This document shows positions 1-5,850 of a stretch of DNA of 9,555 bases, one piece after another (position 1 is the first letter of the stretch; the number at the start of each line of letters is the position of its first letter). The position numbers were made by a program, and so were the translations under genes. The stretch comes from Bacteroidota bacterium. Its GTDB lineage: Bacteria; Bacteroidota; Bacteroidia; J057. The notes beneath the pieces are model-generated. The model did no database searches. It saw nothing but the letters and a program-made list of their open reading frames with translations, and was not told where the DNA came from. The DNA is taken from contig RFHL01001242.1 in NCBI GenBank assembly GCA_003696875.1, forward strand, positions 1 to 9,555. The letters run 5' to 3'.

Positions 1-222
1 CAGTACCTCCTGATATAGCTCGCTGGCGGTGCGCAGGTCGCCCCGGATCATCTGGGTAGTGGCGTCGACATAGCGCTGAGCCACCACCTCCTCCGTGCGG
101 GCAGGGTCGATGCCCGGCCGGGGACGGCTGGGCCCCTCGGCCGCCTGGGGCGTTTTACAGGCGGTGAGCCCGCCCAGGAGTATGAGGCAAAGCAAGAAGG
201 GGAGAGGCTGGGACATTCGCAT
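1..222 (-). CDS. TPR-type lipoprotein, N-terminal part (runs off the window)
   Basis: This is a partial minus-strand reading frame of 74 codons that stays open to base 1, so the C-terminus lies outside the window. It begins MRMSQPLPFLLCLILLGGLT and then AC, a lipoprotein signal peptide with lipobox L-T-A-C and the acylated cysteine at residue 22. A proline-rich linker follows to about residue 40. Residues 48-74 (YVDATTQMIRGDLRTASELY, then QEVL) have the small/large residue spacing of a first TPR helix pair. It starts 55 bp after dut on the same strand and is probably co-transcribed with it. A second in-frame ATG at 216 is equally possible as the start. Outer-membrane or periplasmic anchoring follows from the lipobox. 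Its role in assembly or scaffolding is unknown, because too little of the protein is visible. Confidence 0.75.
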   Translation of the reverse strand, partial: MRMSQPLPFLLCLILLGGLTACKTPQAAEGPSRPRPGIDPARTEEVVAQRYVDATTQMIRGDLRTASELYQEVL

Positions 223-277
223 AGTGGGTATCCAAAGGGGGAAAGCCGCCCCGGTGGACGACAGAGGAAAATTAGGA

Positions 278-712
278 CTATTTGCCCGTATGGCCAAAGC
301 CGCCCGCCCCGCGGGCTGTATCTGAGAGGGCATCCACGGGTTCCCAGCTGACGGTTTCGTGCCGGGCGATGACCATCTGGGCGATGCGCTCGCCCGGCTG
401 CAGGGTAAAGGGCTCGGGACTCAGGTTGACCACCAGGACCTTGATTTCGCCGCGGTAATCGGCGTCGATGGTGCCGGGGGTATTTAGGAGACTCAGGCCG
501 TGCTTGACGGCCAGGCCCGAGCGGGGCCTGATCTGGGCTTCATAGCCCACCGGTAACTCGATATGGAGCCCTGTGGGAATCAACTGCCGCTCCAGACTCC
601 CCAGGGTGACAGGAGCCTCCAGGTGGGCGTGCAGGTCCATGCCGGCACTGTGATCCGTGGCGTATCGGGGTAGAGGGTTAGCGGATCGGTTAATGATGGG
701 AATCTTGATCAT
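278..712 (-). CDS. dut: dUTP diphosphatase (trimeric dUTPase)
   Basis: The product hydrolyses dUTP to dUMP and PPi, which keeps uracil out of DNA and supplies dUMP for thymidylate synthesis. It acts in the cytoplasm as a homotrimer. All five family motifs are present in order in 144 residues, the usual length. They are AGMDLHA (23-29), RPRSGLA (62-68), NTPGTIDADYRGEI (77-90, with D83 at the catalytic base position), GERIAQMVI (107-115) and the glycine-rich RGAGGFGHTG (134-143) that closes over the active site. The start ATG at 712 gives the canonical N-terminus MIKIPIIN. It lies 19 bp downstream of the pterin dehydratase stop, which suggests one transcript with that gene and the downstream lipoprotein. 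No Shine-Dalgarno is visible, which is normal for Bacteroidota. Confidence 0.97.
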   Translation of the reverse strand: MIKIPIINRSANPLPRYATDHSAGMDLHAHLEAPVTLGSLERQLIPTGLHIELPVGYEAQIRPRSGLAVKHGLSLLNTPGTIDADYRGEIKVLVVNLSPEPFTLQPGERIAQMVIARHETVSWEPVDALSDTARGAGGFGHTGK

Positions 713-731
713 GGGAGGACGCTTGGTCAGG

Positions 732-1022
732 TTAGGTGCTCAGCAGGCCTTCAATGGCCCGGGCCAGGTCAAAATCTTTGTCGGTCAGGCCACCGGCATC
801 GTGGGTGGAGAGCCGGACCTCAACGGTGCGATAGACGTTGGACCATTCCGGATGGTGGTTGGCCTTTTCGGCCAAGATGGCCACCCGGCTCATAAATCCA
901 AAGGCTTCGACAAAGTCTTTGAACTGAAACGTCTTTTCGATGCCCGCATTCGCAAAGTGCCAGCCCGGGAGGCTTTGCAGGGTCGTTTGGGCGTCGCGTT
1001 CGGTGTAGGTTTGCATAGGCAT
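732..1022 (-). CDS. 4a-hydroxytetrahydrobiopterin dehydratase (pterin-4a-carbinolamine dehydratase)
   Basis: The enzyme dehydrates 4a-hydroxy-tetrahydrobiopterin, the by-product of pterin-dependent aromatic amino acid hydroxylases, and so recycles the cofactor in the cytoplasm. The 96-residue length is normal for the PCD/DCoH/PhhB family. The active-site signature fits exactly: E52-x3-H56-H57-P58-x5-Y64-x9-H74, followed by Asp residues at 81, 83 and 85. A second in-frame ATG two codons in (1016) could also be the start. It is the first gene of a minus-strand run leading into dut, and the 133-bp divergent gap upstream separates it from the thioredoxin-like gene. No aromatic amino acid hydroxylase is visible here, so the partner enzyme is unknown. 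Some bacteria carry this protein without that hydroxylase. Confidence 0.93.
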   Translation of the reverse strand: MPMQTYTERDAQTTLQSLPGWHFANAGIEKTFQFKDFVEAFGFMSRVAILAEKANHHPEWSNVYRTVEVRLSTHDAGGLTDKDFDLARAIEGLLST

Positions 1023-1049
1023 GAGCTAAGGATGGGAAATTATCAGGTG

Positions 1050-1057
1050 AAAAGGTA
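1050..1057 (-). promoter_or_regulatory. Possible -7 box of the pterin dehydratase-dut operon
   Basis: On the minus strand this reads TACCTTTT, one mismatch from the Bacteroidota -7 consensus TAnnTTTG. It lies 27 bp upstream of the ATG at 1022, giving a plausible leader of roughly 20 nt. No TTTG box is present at the expected distance upstream, so the call is weak. Confidence 0.3.
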
Positions 1058-1062
1058 TCGGG

Positions 1063-1095
1063 GTTGCGGAAACCATCGTTGATCCACTATCTTAA
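1063..1095 (+). promoter_or_regulatory. Possible weak promoter of the thioredoxin-like gene
   Basis: GTTG (1063-1066) and TATCTTAA (1088-1095) are separated by 21 bp. They are imperfect versions of the Bacteroidota TTTG / TAnnTTTG pair: one mismatch in the first box, and the last two bases of the second do not match. This would give a leader of about 55 nt. The same divergent gap contains a 10-bp palindrome, CCAGATCTGG, at 1108-1117. It would lie inside that leader, next to a small GGGC-TCA-GCCC hairpin. Either could be a control site, but nothing shows it directly. Confidence 0.25.
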
Positions 1096-1155
1096 GGGCT
1101 CAGCCCGCCAGATCTGGGCGCCCCATTCTTATTCACCTATATCAACAGGACGACG

Positions 1156-2586
1156 ATGAAGTACGCTTTGTTTGGGTTAATGACCCTCTTTTCGCTTTCT
1201 GTGATGGCTCAGGCCAGCCTGACCGTCACCGGCAAGGTGACCAACCCGGTCGGGGAAGTGGTCCGGGTGTATTACGAAACCAATCCCCTGGATTATAAAC
1301 AGCGGGAAATGGCAGATGGGACCCTGGACAATGAAGGGCAATTTTCGCTAGAAATTCCCCTCGAGAGCGCCCGTGAACTCACCCTGATGCATGGCCGGGA
1401 GCGCACCCGCTTCTATGCGGCCCCGGGGCAGCAGTTGCACGTGACCCTGGATGCAGATCAGTTTGATGAATCGCTTCGCTATGAAGGAGAAGGCGCCGGG
1501 GCTTCCAATTTCCTGGCTCAGTGGTTTTTGACCTTTATGGATCAGCCCGTGCAGGAGGAAGCCTTCAAGCAGATCAAAGAACAGGACGCGGCAGGGTATC
1601 AGGCCTGGCGCCGCACGCAGTACGAAGCCCAGTTGGCTTTTCTGGCCGAAATGAAGGACAAGTTCGGTCTTTCCGAAGCCTTTGTCAAACACATGGAACT
1701 ATCCACGACCTACCAGTGGGCCAGTGACTTGTTTCTTTATCCGGCCTACCATACGTATATGAACCGCCTGGAGACGGAACCGGTTTTACCTGTGGACTAT
1801 TTTGACTTTCTGGATGAAATTCCCCTTCAGGCAGAAGGAGCCATGGCCGTGGAGGCGTACCCGGATTTCTTGCGTGGGTATCTGGAACAAAATACCCCCG
1901 CCGGGGAAAATGGGGAAACGTCTATCCTGGATCGCTACGCCTACGCCAGCAAAGTATTGGACGGCAAGCCCCTTGCTCTGGTGCAAGGCTTGATTCTGAA
2001 GTCTCTCATGGAGGATGGCCAGGTACTGGCCATGACCGATCAGTATGCTGCCTACACCGAGGCCGCCGTCGTACCCGCCTATGTCGAGGCGCTGGAGACG
2101 ATGTATGATCAGGCCATGCGGATGGCGCCGGGCCAGCCGGCTCCCGACTTTACCGCCGTCGATCCCGACGGCAAGACCTACGCCCTGAGCGATCTCAAAG
2201 GCAAGGTGGTATACATGGACTTCTGGGCCAGCTGGTGCGGCCCTTGTCGGCGCGAGATGCCCGCCAGCCGCGCGCTGCAGGAGCGCTTTGCGGATGAGAA
2301 GGAGGTACTCTTCCTCTATGTCTCCATTGATGATGACGAAGCGGCCTGGCGCAAGGCGATGGAGGAGGAAAAGCTCGGGGGCCTTCACCTCTTTTCTCAG
2401 GGTTGGCAATCCGAAGCCCCGCTGGCCTATGCCGTGGAGGGGATCCCCGCCTATTTCCTGATCAACAAGGATGGTACCATCGCCAACTCCAATGCCCCGC
2501 GCCCCAGCACGGGCGAAATCCTGGATGCGGAAATCCGCGCTGCCCTGGACCGAGGCAAGGTCCAGCGCGATACCGACGGTAAGTAA
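1156..2586 (+). CDS. Secreted TlpA/ResA-like thioredoxin-fold protein
   Basis: This is a 476-residue periplasmic thiol-disulfide oxidoreductase candidate. Residues 1-18 are a signal peptide ending V-M-A, and cleavage would expose Q19. Residues 20-110 form a beta-rich N-terminal domain (TVTGKVTNPVGEVVRVYY onward) resembling the DUF4369-type domain that precedes thioredoxin domains in Bacteroidota. Residues 115-325 are mostly helical and I do not recognise them. Residues 327-470 are the thioredoxin domain: APDFTAVDPDGKTYALSDLK entry, active site W360-C-G-P-C364 within DFWASWCGPC, and the cis-proline at P431 in GIPAYFLI. Family members reduce or isomerise disulfides or serve cytochrome c maturation. 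The substrate here is unknown. It stands alone between a divergent operon and a convergent gene. No C-terminal type IX sorting domain is seen. Confidence 0.92.
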   Translation: MKYALFGLMTLFSLSVMAQASLTVTGKVTNPVGEVVRVYYETNPLDYKQREMADGTLDNEGQFSLEIPLESARELTLMHGRERTRFYAAPGQQLHVTLDADQFDESLRYEGEGAGASNFLAQWFLTFMDQPVQEEAFKQIKEQDAAGYQAWRRTQYEAQLAFLAEMKDKFGLSEAFVKHMELSTTYQWASDLFLYPAYHTYMNRLETEPVLPVDYFDFLDEIPLQAEGAMAVEAYPDFLRGYLEQNTPAGENGETSILDRYAYASKVLDGKPLALVQGLILKSLMEDGQVLAMTDQYAAYTEAAVVPAYVEALETMYDQAMRMAPGQPAPDFTAVDPDGKTYALSDLKGKVVYMDFWASWCGPCRREMPASRALQERFADEKEVLFLYVSIDDDEAAWRKAMEEEKLGGLHLFSQGWQSEAPLAYAVEGIPAYFLINKDGTIANSNAPRPSTGEILDAEIRAALDRGKVQRDTDGK

Positions 2587-2603
2587 TCTAACCCAGGCCT
2601 GCC

Positions 2604-2644
2604 TGCCATCGCCCCCTTGCCTTCAGGGTAAAGGGGCGATGGCA
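2604..2644. terminator. Convergent hairpin between the thioredoxin-like gene and the M28 gene
   Basis: TGCCATCGCCCC (2604-2615) and GGGGCGATGGCA (2633-2644) form a 12-bp perfect stem. The 17-nt spacer can pair further (TTGCC with GGTAA, one G-T wobble). It fills nearly all of the 58-bp gap between two convergent stop codons, and one arm abuts the M28 stop codon at 2645-2647. The position and symmetry suit a bidirectional transcription end. There is no long T run on either side, so true intrinsic termination is not certain. Confidence 0.65.
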
Positions 2645-3625
2645 TTATCGCTCCTGATAGACGACCGTCAACAGGGTCTGGCCCACCGCACCCAGCGTCT
2701 CGCGGGAGATGGTCGAGAGGTCGTCGCGATGGGTATGCCAGTGCGGGAAGAAGCGATTGCCGCCGGGGCGATCGATGATGTCAATCGTCGGAATGCGTGC
2801 CACCAAATTCATATAGGTGTGGTCGTCGATGATGCCTTCGGAGCTGTGGCTGCGAAAAAAGCGGTCGTAGCCCAGGCTGCGGGCGGTGTACCATACCTTG
2901 TCGAGGACCGAACGAGCATATTGCTCTGAAATGCCCTCGCGGGTGAAATAGGCTCCTTCGGCGCCCACCATGTCCAGGTTGATGGCGTACATGGGCATGT
3001 AACCAGGTACATGCGGCTGCCGGGACCAGTATTGCGAGCCGAGACAATAGCTGTTCTCGTGTTCGCTGCTGCCATAGTCCTCTGCATCCCAGAGGATGAT
3101 GTCCACCCCTACCTGTGGGGCCTGTTGTCCCAGCTGACGAGCCACTTCCAGCAGGACGCCCACGCCACTCCCCCCGTCATTGGCGCCGGGAATCGGCTCT
3201 TGTTGGCGGCTGCTGTCCTCATCGGCAAAGGGACGGGTGTCCCAGTGGGCCGTGAGCAGGATGCGCCGTTTTTTCTCGGGCTGAAAGCTGGCGATGATGT
3301 TGCGCATATTCAGGGCGGTGCCATCAAAGGCCCGCACGACGCTTTCCTGAGCCTGCACCCGCGCGCCATAGCGCGCGAAGGTGGCCATCAGCCAGTCTCC
3401 ACAGGCGCGATGCCCGCCGCTGTTGGGTACCCGGGGCCCAAAGGCCACCTGTTGCGCCACGAAAGCGTAGGCGCTATCCGCCTGGAAAGTGGGCACCACT
3501 ACCTCCGGCTGTGGGGGCTGCTCAGGCTGAGGGTCTTCCCCACAAGCCGCCAGGATGACCAGGAGGAGCCAGGCCCAGATGGGCCTTTGCCACCAGATGA
3601 CCCGCAAAGGGCTATTTTTCCACAT
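2645..3625 (-). CDS. Lipoprotein of the M28 zinc peptidase / glutaminyl cyclase family
   Basis: This is a 326-residue enzyme of the M28 fold. In Bacteroidota this subtype is best known as glutaminyl-peptide cyclotransferase, which converts N-terminal Gln to pyroglutamate. Residues 1-28 are a lipoprotein signal with hydrophobic core WAWLLLVIL and lipobox L-A-A-C28. Metal-site motifs appear in order: AHWDTRPFAD (H127), GANDGGSG (D150), LWDAEDYG (E182), NLDMVG (D218) and HWHTHRDDLSTIS (H297). D150, E182 and H297 match the single-zinc ligand set of glutaminyl cyclases, but an aminopeptidase cannot be excluded by eye. I chose the ATG at 3625, which overlaps the cysS stop by 14 bp and puts the hydrophobic stretch where a signal should be. 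A longer frame back to 3673 has a poor signal region. Translation is probably coupled to cysS. Confidence 0.88.
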   Translation of the reverse strand: MWKNSPLRVIWWQRPIWAWLLLVILAACGEDPQPEQPPQPEVVVPTFQADSAYAFVAQQVAFGPRVPNSGGHRACGDWLMATFARYGARVQAQESVVRAFDGTALNMRNIIASFQPEKKRRILLTAHWDTRPFADEDSSRQQEPIPGANDGGSGVGVLLEVARQLGQQAPQVGVDIILWDAEDYGSSEHENSYCLGSQYWSRQPHVPGYMPMYAINLDMVGAEGAYFTREGISEQYARSVLDKVWYTARSLGYDRFFRSHSSEGIIDDHTYMNLVARIPTIDIIDRPGGNRFFPHWHTHRDDLSTISRETLGAVGQTLLTVVYQER

Positions 3626-5135
3626 ACCAATCGGTGCCATCGGGGGTGTCTTCAAGCTTGATGTGCAGGGCATTGAGCCGGTCGCGAATCTGGTCGGCTA
3701 CGGCCCAGTCCTTGGCCTGGCGGGCCTGGCTGCGCAGCTCGGTGATGACACCCATCAGGCCGTCCAGCAAGTCTTCCTGCTGGCCTGCGGCTTCGGTGGT
3801 GGCGCCCATTCCGAGCCAGTCCTGCCAGACGGCGAGGAAGTCTTGCCGGAAGGTCGTGAAGGTCTCCGGGGAGACGCCGAAGGTACTGCTGCTGTCCTTG
3901 TACAGCTGGTTGATGACGGGCAGGGCCTCGTACATGCGGGCAATGGCCTTGGCGGTATTGAAGTCGTCATTCATGTGGGCCGTCACATCGGCCCGGAAGG
4001 AGGCCAGGTTCTGCTCCAGCTCCGGATTGACCGCCACCGCCCGCGCCTGCGGGTCGATGCCGGCCAGGCGCTTTAACCCTTCGCCCATGCGCTGCAGGCC
4101 CCGCTCAGCCGCCTGCAGGGCGGCGTTGGAAAAGTCGACCGTGCTGCGGTAGTGGGCCTGCAGGATAAAGAAACGAATGGTCATCGGGGCGTAAGGCTGC
4201 TCCAGCAGGGGATGATCCCCGGAAAAGAATTCCCGCAGTCCGATGGCATTGCCCAGGGACTTGCCCATTTTTTGCCCCTCATAGGTGATCATGTTGTTGT
4301 GCAGCCAGTACTTGGCCTCATTCTTTCCATGGGCGTGACCGTGGAGGTTGCAGGCGTTTGACTGGGCGATCTCGGCTTCGTGGTGCGGGAACAGTAGGTC
4401 CATGCCTCCGCCATGGATGTCGTACCATTCGCCCAGATACTTGGTGCTCATCACGGTGCACTCAATGTGCCAGCCCGGGAAGCCGACGCTCCAAGGAGAG
4501 TTCCAGCGCATGATGTGGCTGGGAGAGGCTTTTTTCCAGAGGGCAAAGTCAGCCGGATGGCGCTTTTCGCTGCCACCTTCGAGGTTGTCGCGGGATTCCG
4601 CCAGCATATTGTCCAGGTCCCGGCCGGAGAGTATGCCGTAGGAAAAGTCTTTGTTGTAGGCGGGCACATCAAAGTAGATGGAGCCATTGACCTCATAGGC
4701 GTAGCCATGGTCCAGAATCTGCTGAATCACTTCGATCTGCTCCAGGATGTGGCCGGTAGCCCGGGGTTCGATGCTGGGGCGCAACATGCCCAGGGCAGCC
4801 ATGTCTTCGATGTAGTTGTTGAAGTAAAGCTGGGCGACCTCCATCGGTTCCAACTGCTGGATCCGGGCCTGCTTTTCGACTTTGCTTTCGCCCTCATCGG
4901 CATCGTTTTCCAGGTGGCCCACGTCCGTGACATTACGCACATAGCGCACCTGATAGCCACTCGCCTTCAGATATCGGAAGACAATGTCAAAGGTGATGGC
5001 CGACCGGGCGTGGCCCAGGTGGGCATTGCCATAAACGGTGGGACCGCAGACATACATGCCCACGAAGGGCGGATTTATGGGTTCAAAGCGCTCTTTGCGG
5101 CGGGTGAGAGAATTATAAACGTGCAGGGCATCCAT
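3612..5135 (-). CDS. cysS: Cysteine--tRNA ligase
   Basis: This cytoplasmic class I aminoacyl-tRNA synthetase charges tRNA-Cys with cysteine using ATP. The 507-residue protein is full length. The HIGH-type motif is HLGH at 39-42 within CGPTVYGNAHLGH. The KMSKS loop is KMGKS at 289-293. The four zinc ligands that select cysteine are in place: C30, C226 (in WHIECTVMS), H251 and E255 (in FPHHEAE), with the same spacing as in the E. coli enzyme. The C-terminal helical anticodon region runs from about residue 350 to the end. The gene is preceded by a leader of about 165 nt carrying a 14-bp tandem repeat. It is followed with a 14-bp overlap by the M28/glutaminyl cyclase lipoprotein. Confidence 0.98.
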   Translation of the reverse strand: MDALHVYNSLTRRKERFEPINPPFVGMYVCGPTVYGNAHLGHARSAITFDIVFRYLKASGYQVRYVRNVTDVGHLENDADEGESKVEKQARIQQLEPMEVAQLYFNNYIEDMAALGMLRPSIEPRATGHILEQIEVIQQILDHGYAYEVNGSIYFDVPAYNKDFSYGILSGRDLDNMLAESRDNLEGGSEKRHPADFALWKKASPSHIMRWNSPWSVGFPGWHIECTVMSTKYLGEWYDIHGGGMDLLFPHHEAEIAQSNACNLHGHAHGKNEAKYWLHNNMITYEGQKMGKSLGNAIGLREFFSGDHPLLEQPYAPMTIRFFILQAHYRSTVDFSNAALQAAERGLQRMGEGLKRLAGIDPQARAVAVNPELEQNLASFRADVTAHMNDDFNTAKAIARMYEALPVINQLYKDSSSTFGVSPETFTTFRQDFLAVWQDWLGMGATTEAAGQQEDLLDGLMGVITELRSQARQAKDWAVADQIRDRLNALHIKLEDTPDGTDWYVEK

Positions 5136-5147
5136 GGGATAGGGGAT

Positions 5148-5181
5148 TCAGAGGTCGGATGTCAGAGGTCGGATGTCAGAG
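5148..5181. repeat. 14-bp tandem repeat in the cysS leader, 2.4 copies
   Basis: The unit TCAGAGGTCGGATG occurs at 5148-5161 and again without change at 5162-5175, followed by a partial TCAGAG at 5176-5181. In the cysS direction it reads as three CTCTGA words separated by two CATCCGAC words. It ends 12 bp before the cysS start codon, so it would lie in the 5' untranslated region. No function can be read from it. Replication slippage products of this size are common in Bacteroidota intergenic DNA. Confidence 0.85.
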
Positions 5182-5498
5182 CGTAATCTAAGGTGCGTCC
5201 GTTGGGACTACGTCCCGACTTGGCCTACTCGCGGGAGTGGGCCTCTGCAGGCCGAGAGGGGCAAGGGAGGTCATAGGCAAAAAGCCCGTACCTGCGCAAT
5301 GCGCGGCCAAAGATAGTAAATTCTGGGGATGTAGTCGGTCTCGGAAGCGGAATCCTGCGAAGGGTCTCGGACCGGGAACAGACCACGAGTCACCTAGCCG
5401 CAACATCGGCGGCTCTGGCGAGGCGTGGGATGAATGGGGCTGTTCATGCTCGCTGGTATACGCACATTCCCACCGAAAGGTGACGGTAGCCAGAGCGT
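5182..5498. other. Noncoding, hairpin-rich interval between cysS and yidD
   Basis: No convincing gene occupies these 317 bp. Short open frames exist on both strands but match no family I know. The following hairpins are visible. GTTGGGAC/GTCCCGAC (5201-5208 with 5212-5219, loop 3, one G-T). GGCCTACTC/GAGTGGGCC (5222-5230 with 5235-5243, loop 4, one G-T). AGCCGC/GCGGCT (5396-5401 with 5409-5414). ATGAA/TTCAT (5430-5434 with 5443-5447). CACC-GAAA-GGTG (5471-5482), a GNRA tetraloop. GCTCTGGC (5412-5419) can pair with GCCAGAGC (5489-5496). The wobble pairs and the GAAA loop fit an RNA read from the plus strand better than one from the minus strand. It could be a structured RNA, a dispersed palindromic repeat or simply leader and trailer DNA. 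Confidence 0.5.
5308..5315 (-). promoter_or_regulatory. Promoter -7 box of cysS
   Basis: The minus strand reads TATCTTTG, an exact match to the Bacteroidota -7 consensus TAnnTTTG. The TATCTTTG form recurs upstream of yidD in this window. No TTTG is found 19-21 bp further upstream, so only one element is present. Initiation just downstream would give a cysS leader of roughly 165 nt containing the GCGCA-A-TGCGC palindrome (5294-5304), two competing hairpins and the 14-bp repeat. Confidence 0.6.
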
Positions 5499-5756
5499 TT
5501 ATGGATCGGGGCTCCCGGCTTTTTCTTTTCGCTCCGGCACCGGATCATAACCACTGCCGCCCCAGGGATGACAGCTGGAGATGCGTTTCAGGCCTAGCCA
5601 CCCTCCGCGCAGGGGGCCATGGATGCGAATGGCTTCGATGGTGTAGTGGCTACAGGTGGGCGTGTAGCGGCACGAGGCAGGGAAAAAGGGGGAAATGGCC
5701 GCTTGATAAAAGCGCACCAGGAAGATGAGGATTTGGCCGAAGAATTTTCCGATCAT
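5499..5756 (-). CDS. yidD: Membrane protein insertion efficiency factor YidD
   Basis: YidD is a small inner-membrane-associated protein that assists YidC-dependent insertion of membrane proteins. I place the start at the ATG at 5756, giving 85 residues (MIGKFFGQILIFLVRFYQAA...), the normal family size. A longer open frame back to 5936 has no family similarity in its extra 60 residues and crosses the likely promoter. Diagnostic features are the N-terminal amphipathic/hydrophobic segment (about 5-25), the cluster CRYTPTCSHY (C29, C35) and the block GPLRGGWLGLKRI followed by SCHPWGGSGYDPVP (C62). The charged tail ERKEKAGSPDP is typical. In many bacteria yidD sits between rnpA and yidC. Here it is separate and precedes cysS on the same strand. 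Confidence 0.93.
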   Translation of the reverse strand: MIGKFFGQILIFLVRFYQAAISPFFPASCRYTPTCSHYTIEAIRIHGPLRGGWLGLKRISSCHPWGGSGYDPVPERKEKAGSPDP

Positions 5757-5827
5757 GGGCAGGACTGCCTGAAAAATGGTTAGTTTACGCAAGGCATGTC
5801 GCCTGGTTCCCGGGCTAGGTGTGCCCG

Positions 5828-5835
5828 CAAAGATA
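5828..5835 (-). promoter_or_regulatory. Promoter -7 box of yidD
   Basis: On the minus strand this reads TATCTTTG followed by C, an exact TAnnTTTG match about 70 bp upstream of the yidD ATG at 5756. It implies a leader of roughly 65 nt and supports the shorter yidD start. The upstream TTTG element is not evident at 19-21 bp. The box lies only 15-22 bp before the start codon of the divergent Asp-box gene, so the two transcription units must interleave. Confidence 0.6.
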
Positions 5836-5850
5836 CCAAACCGAATGTTC

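Noticed and set aside
3011..3661. A 216-codon plus-strand open frame opposite the M28 gene
   Set aside because: It is antisense to a gene with intact family motifs, and its own translation shows no motif.
5148..5181. A CRISPR array
   Set aside because: The 14-bp units are directly adjacent with no unique spacers, so it is a simple tandem repeat.
4413..5186. A 257-codon plus-strand open frame opposite cysS
   Set aside because: It is fully explained as the complement of the conserved cysS coding sequence and has no recognisable domain or upstream promoter.
5136..5315. A T-box riboswitch in the cysS leader
   Set aside because: There is no T-box core sequence and no terminator/antiterminator with a U run. 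T-boxes are also not typical of Bacteroidota.
5363..5373. A T-loop-like word (GGTCCGAGACC on the minus strand) suggesting a tRNA
   Set aside because: No acceptor stem pairs around it, and there is no matching anticodon or D arm at the proper distance.
5507..5524. A plus-strand terminator (CGGG-GCT-CCCG then a T run) for a possible RNA from 5182-5498
   Set aside because: The stem is only 4 bp and the bases are codons for the lysine/glutamate-rich YidD tail, which explains the T-rich complement. I noted it as possible but not supported.
5237..5728. A 163-codon plus-strand open frame over the noncoding interval and yidD
   Set aside because: Half of it is antisense to yidD, and the rest is composition-driven and Arg/Gly/Ser/Cys-rich. 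No family resemblance was found, so I treat the interval as noncoding.
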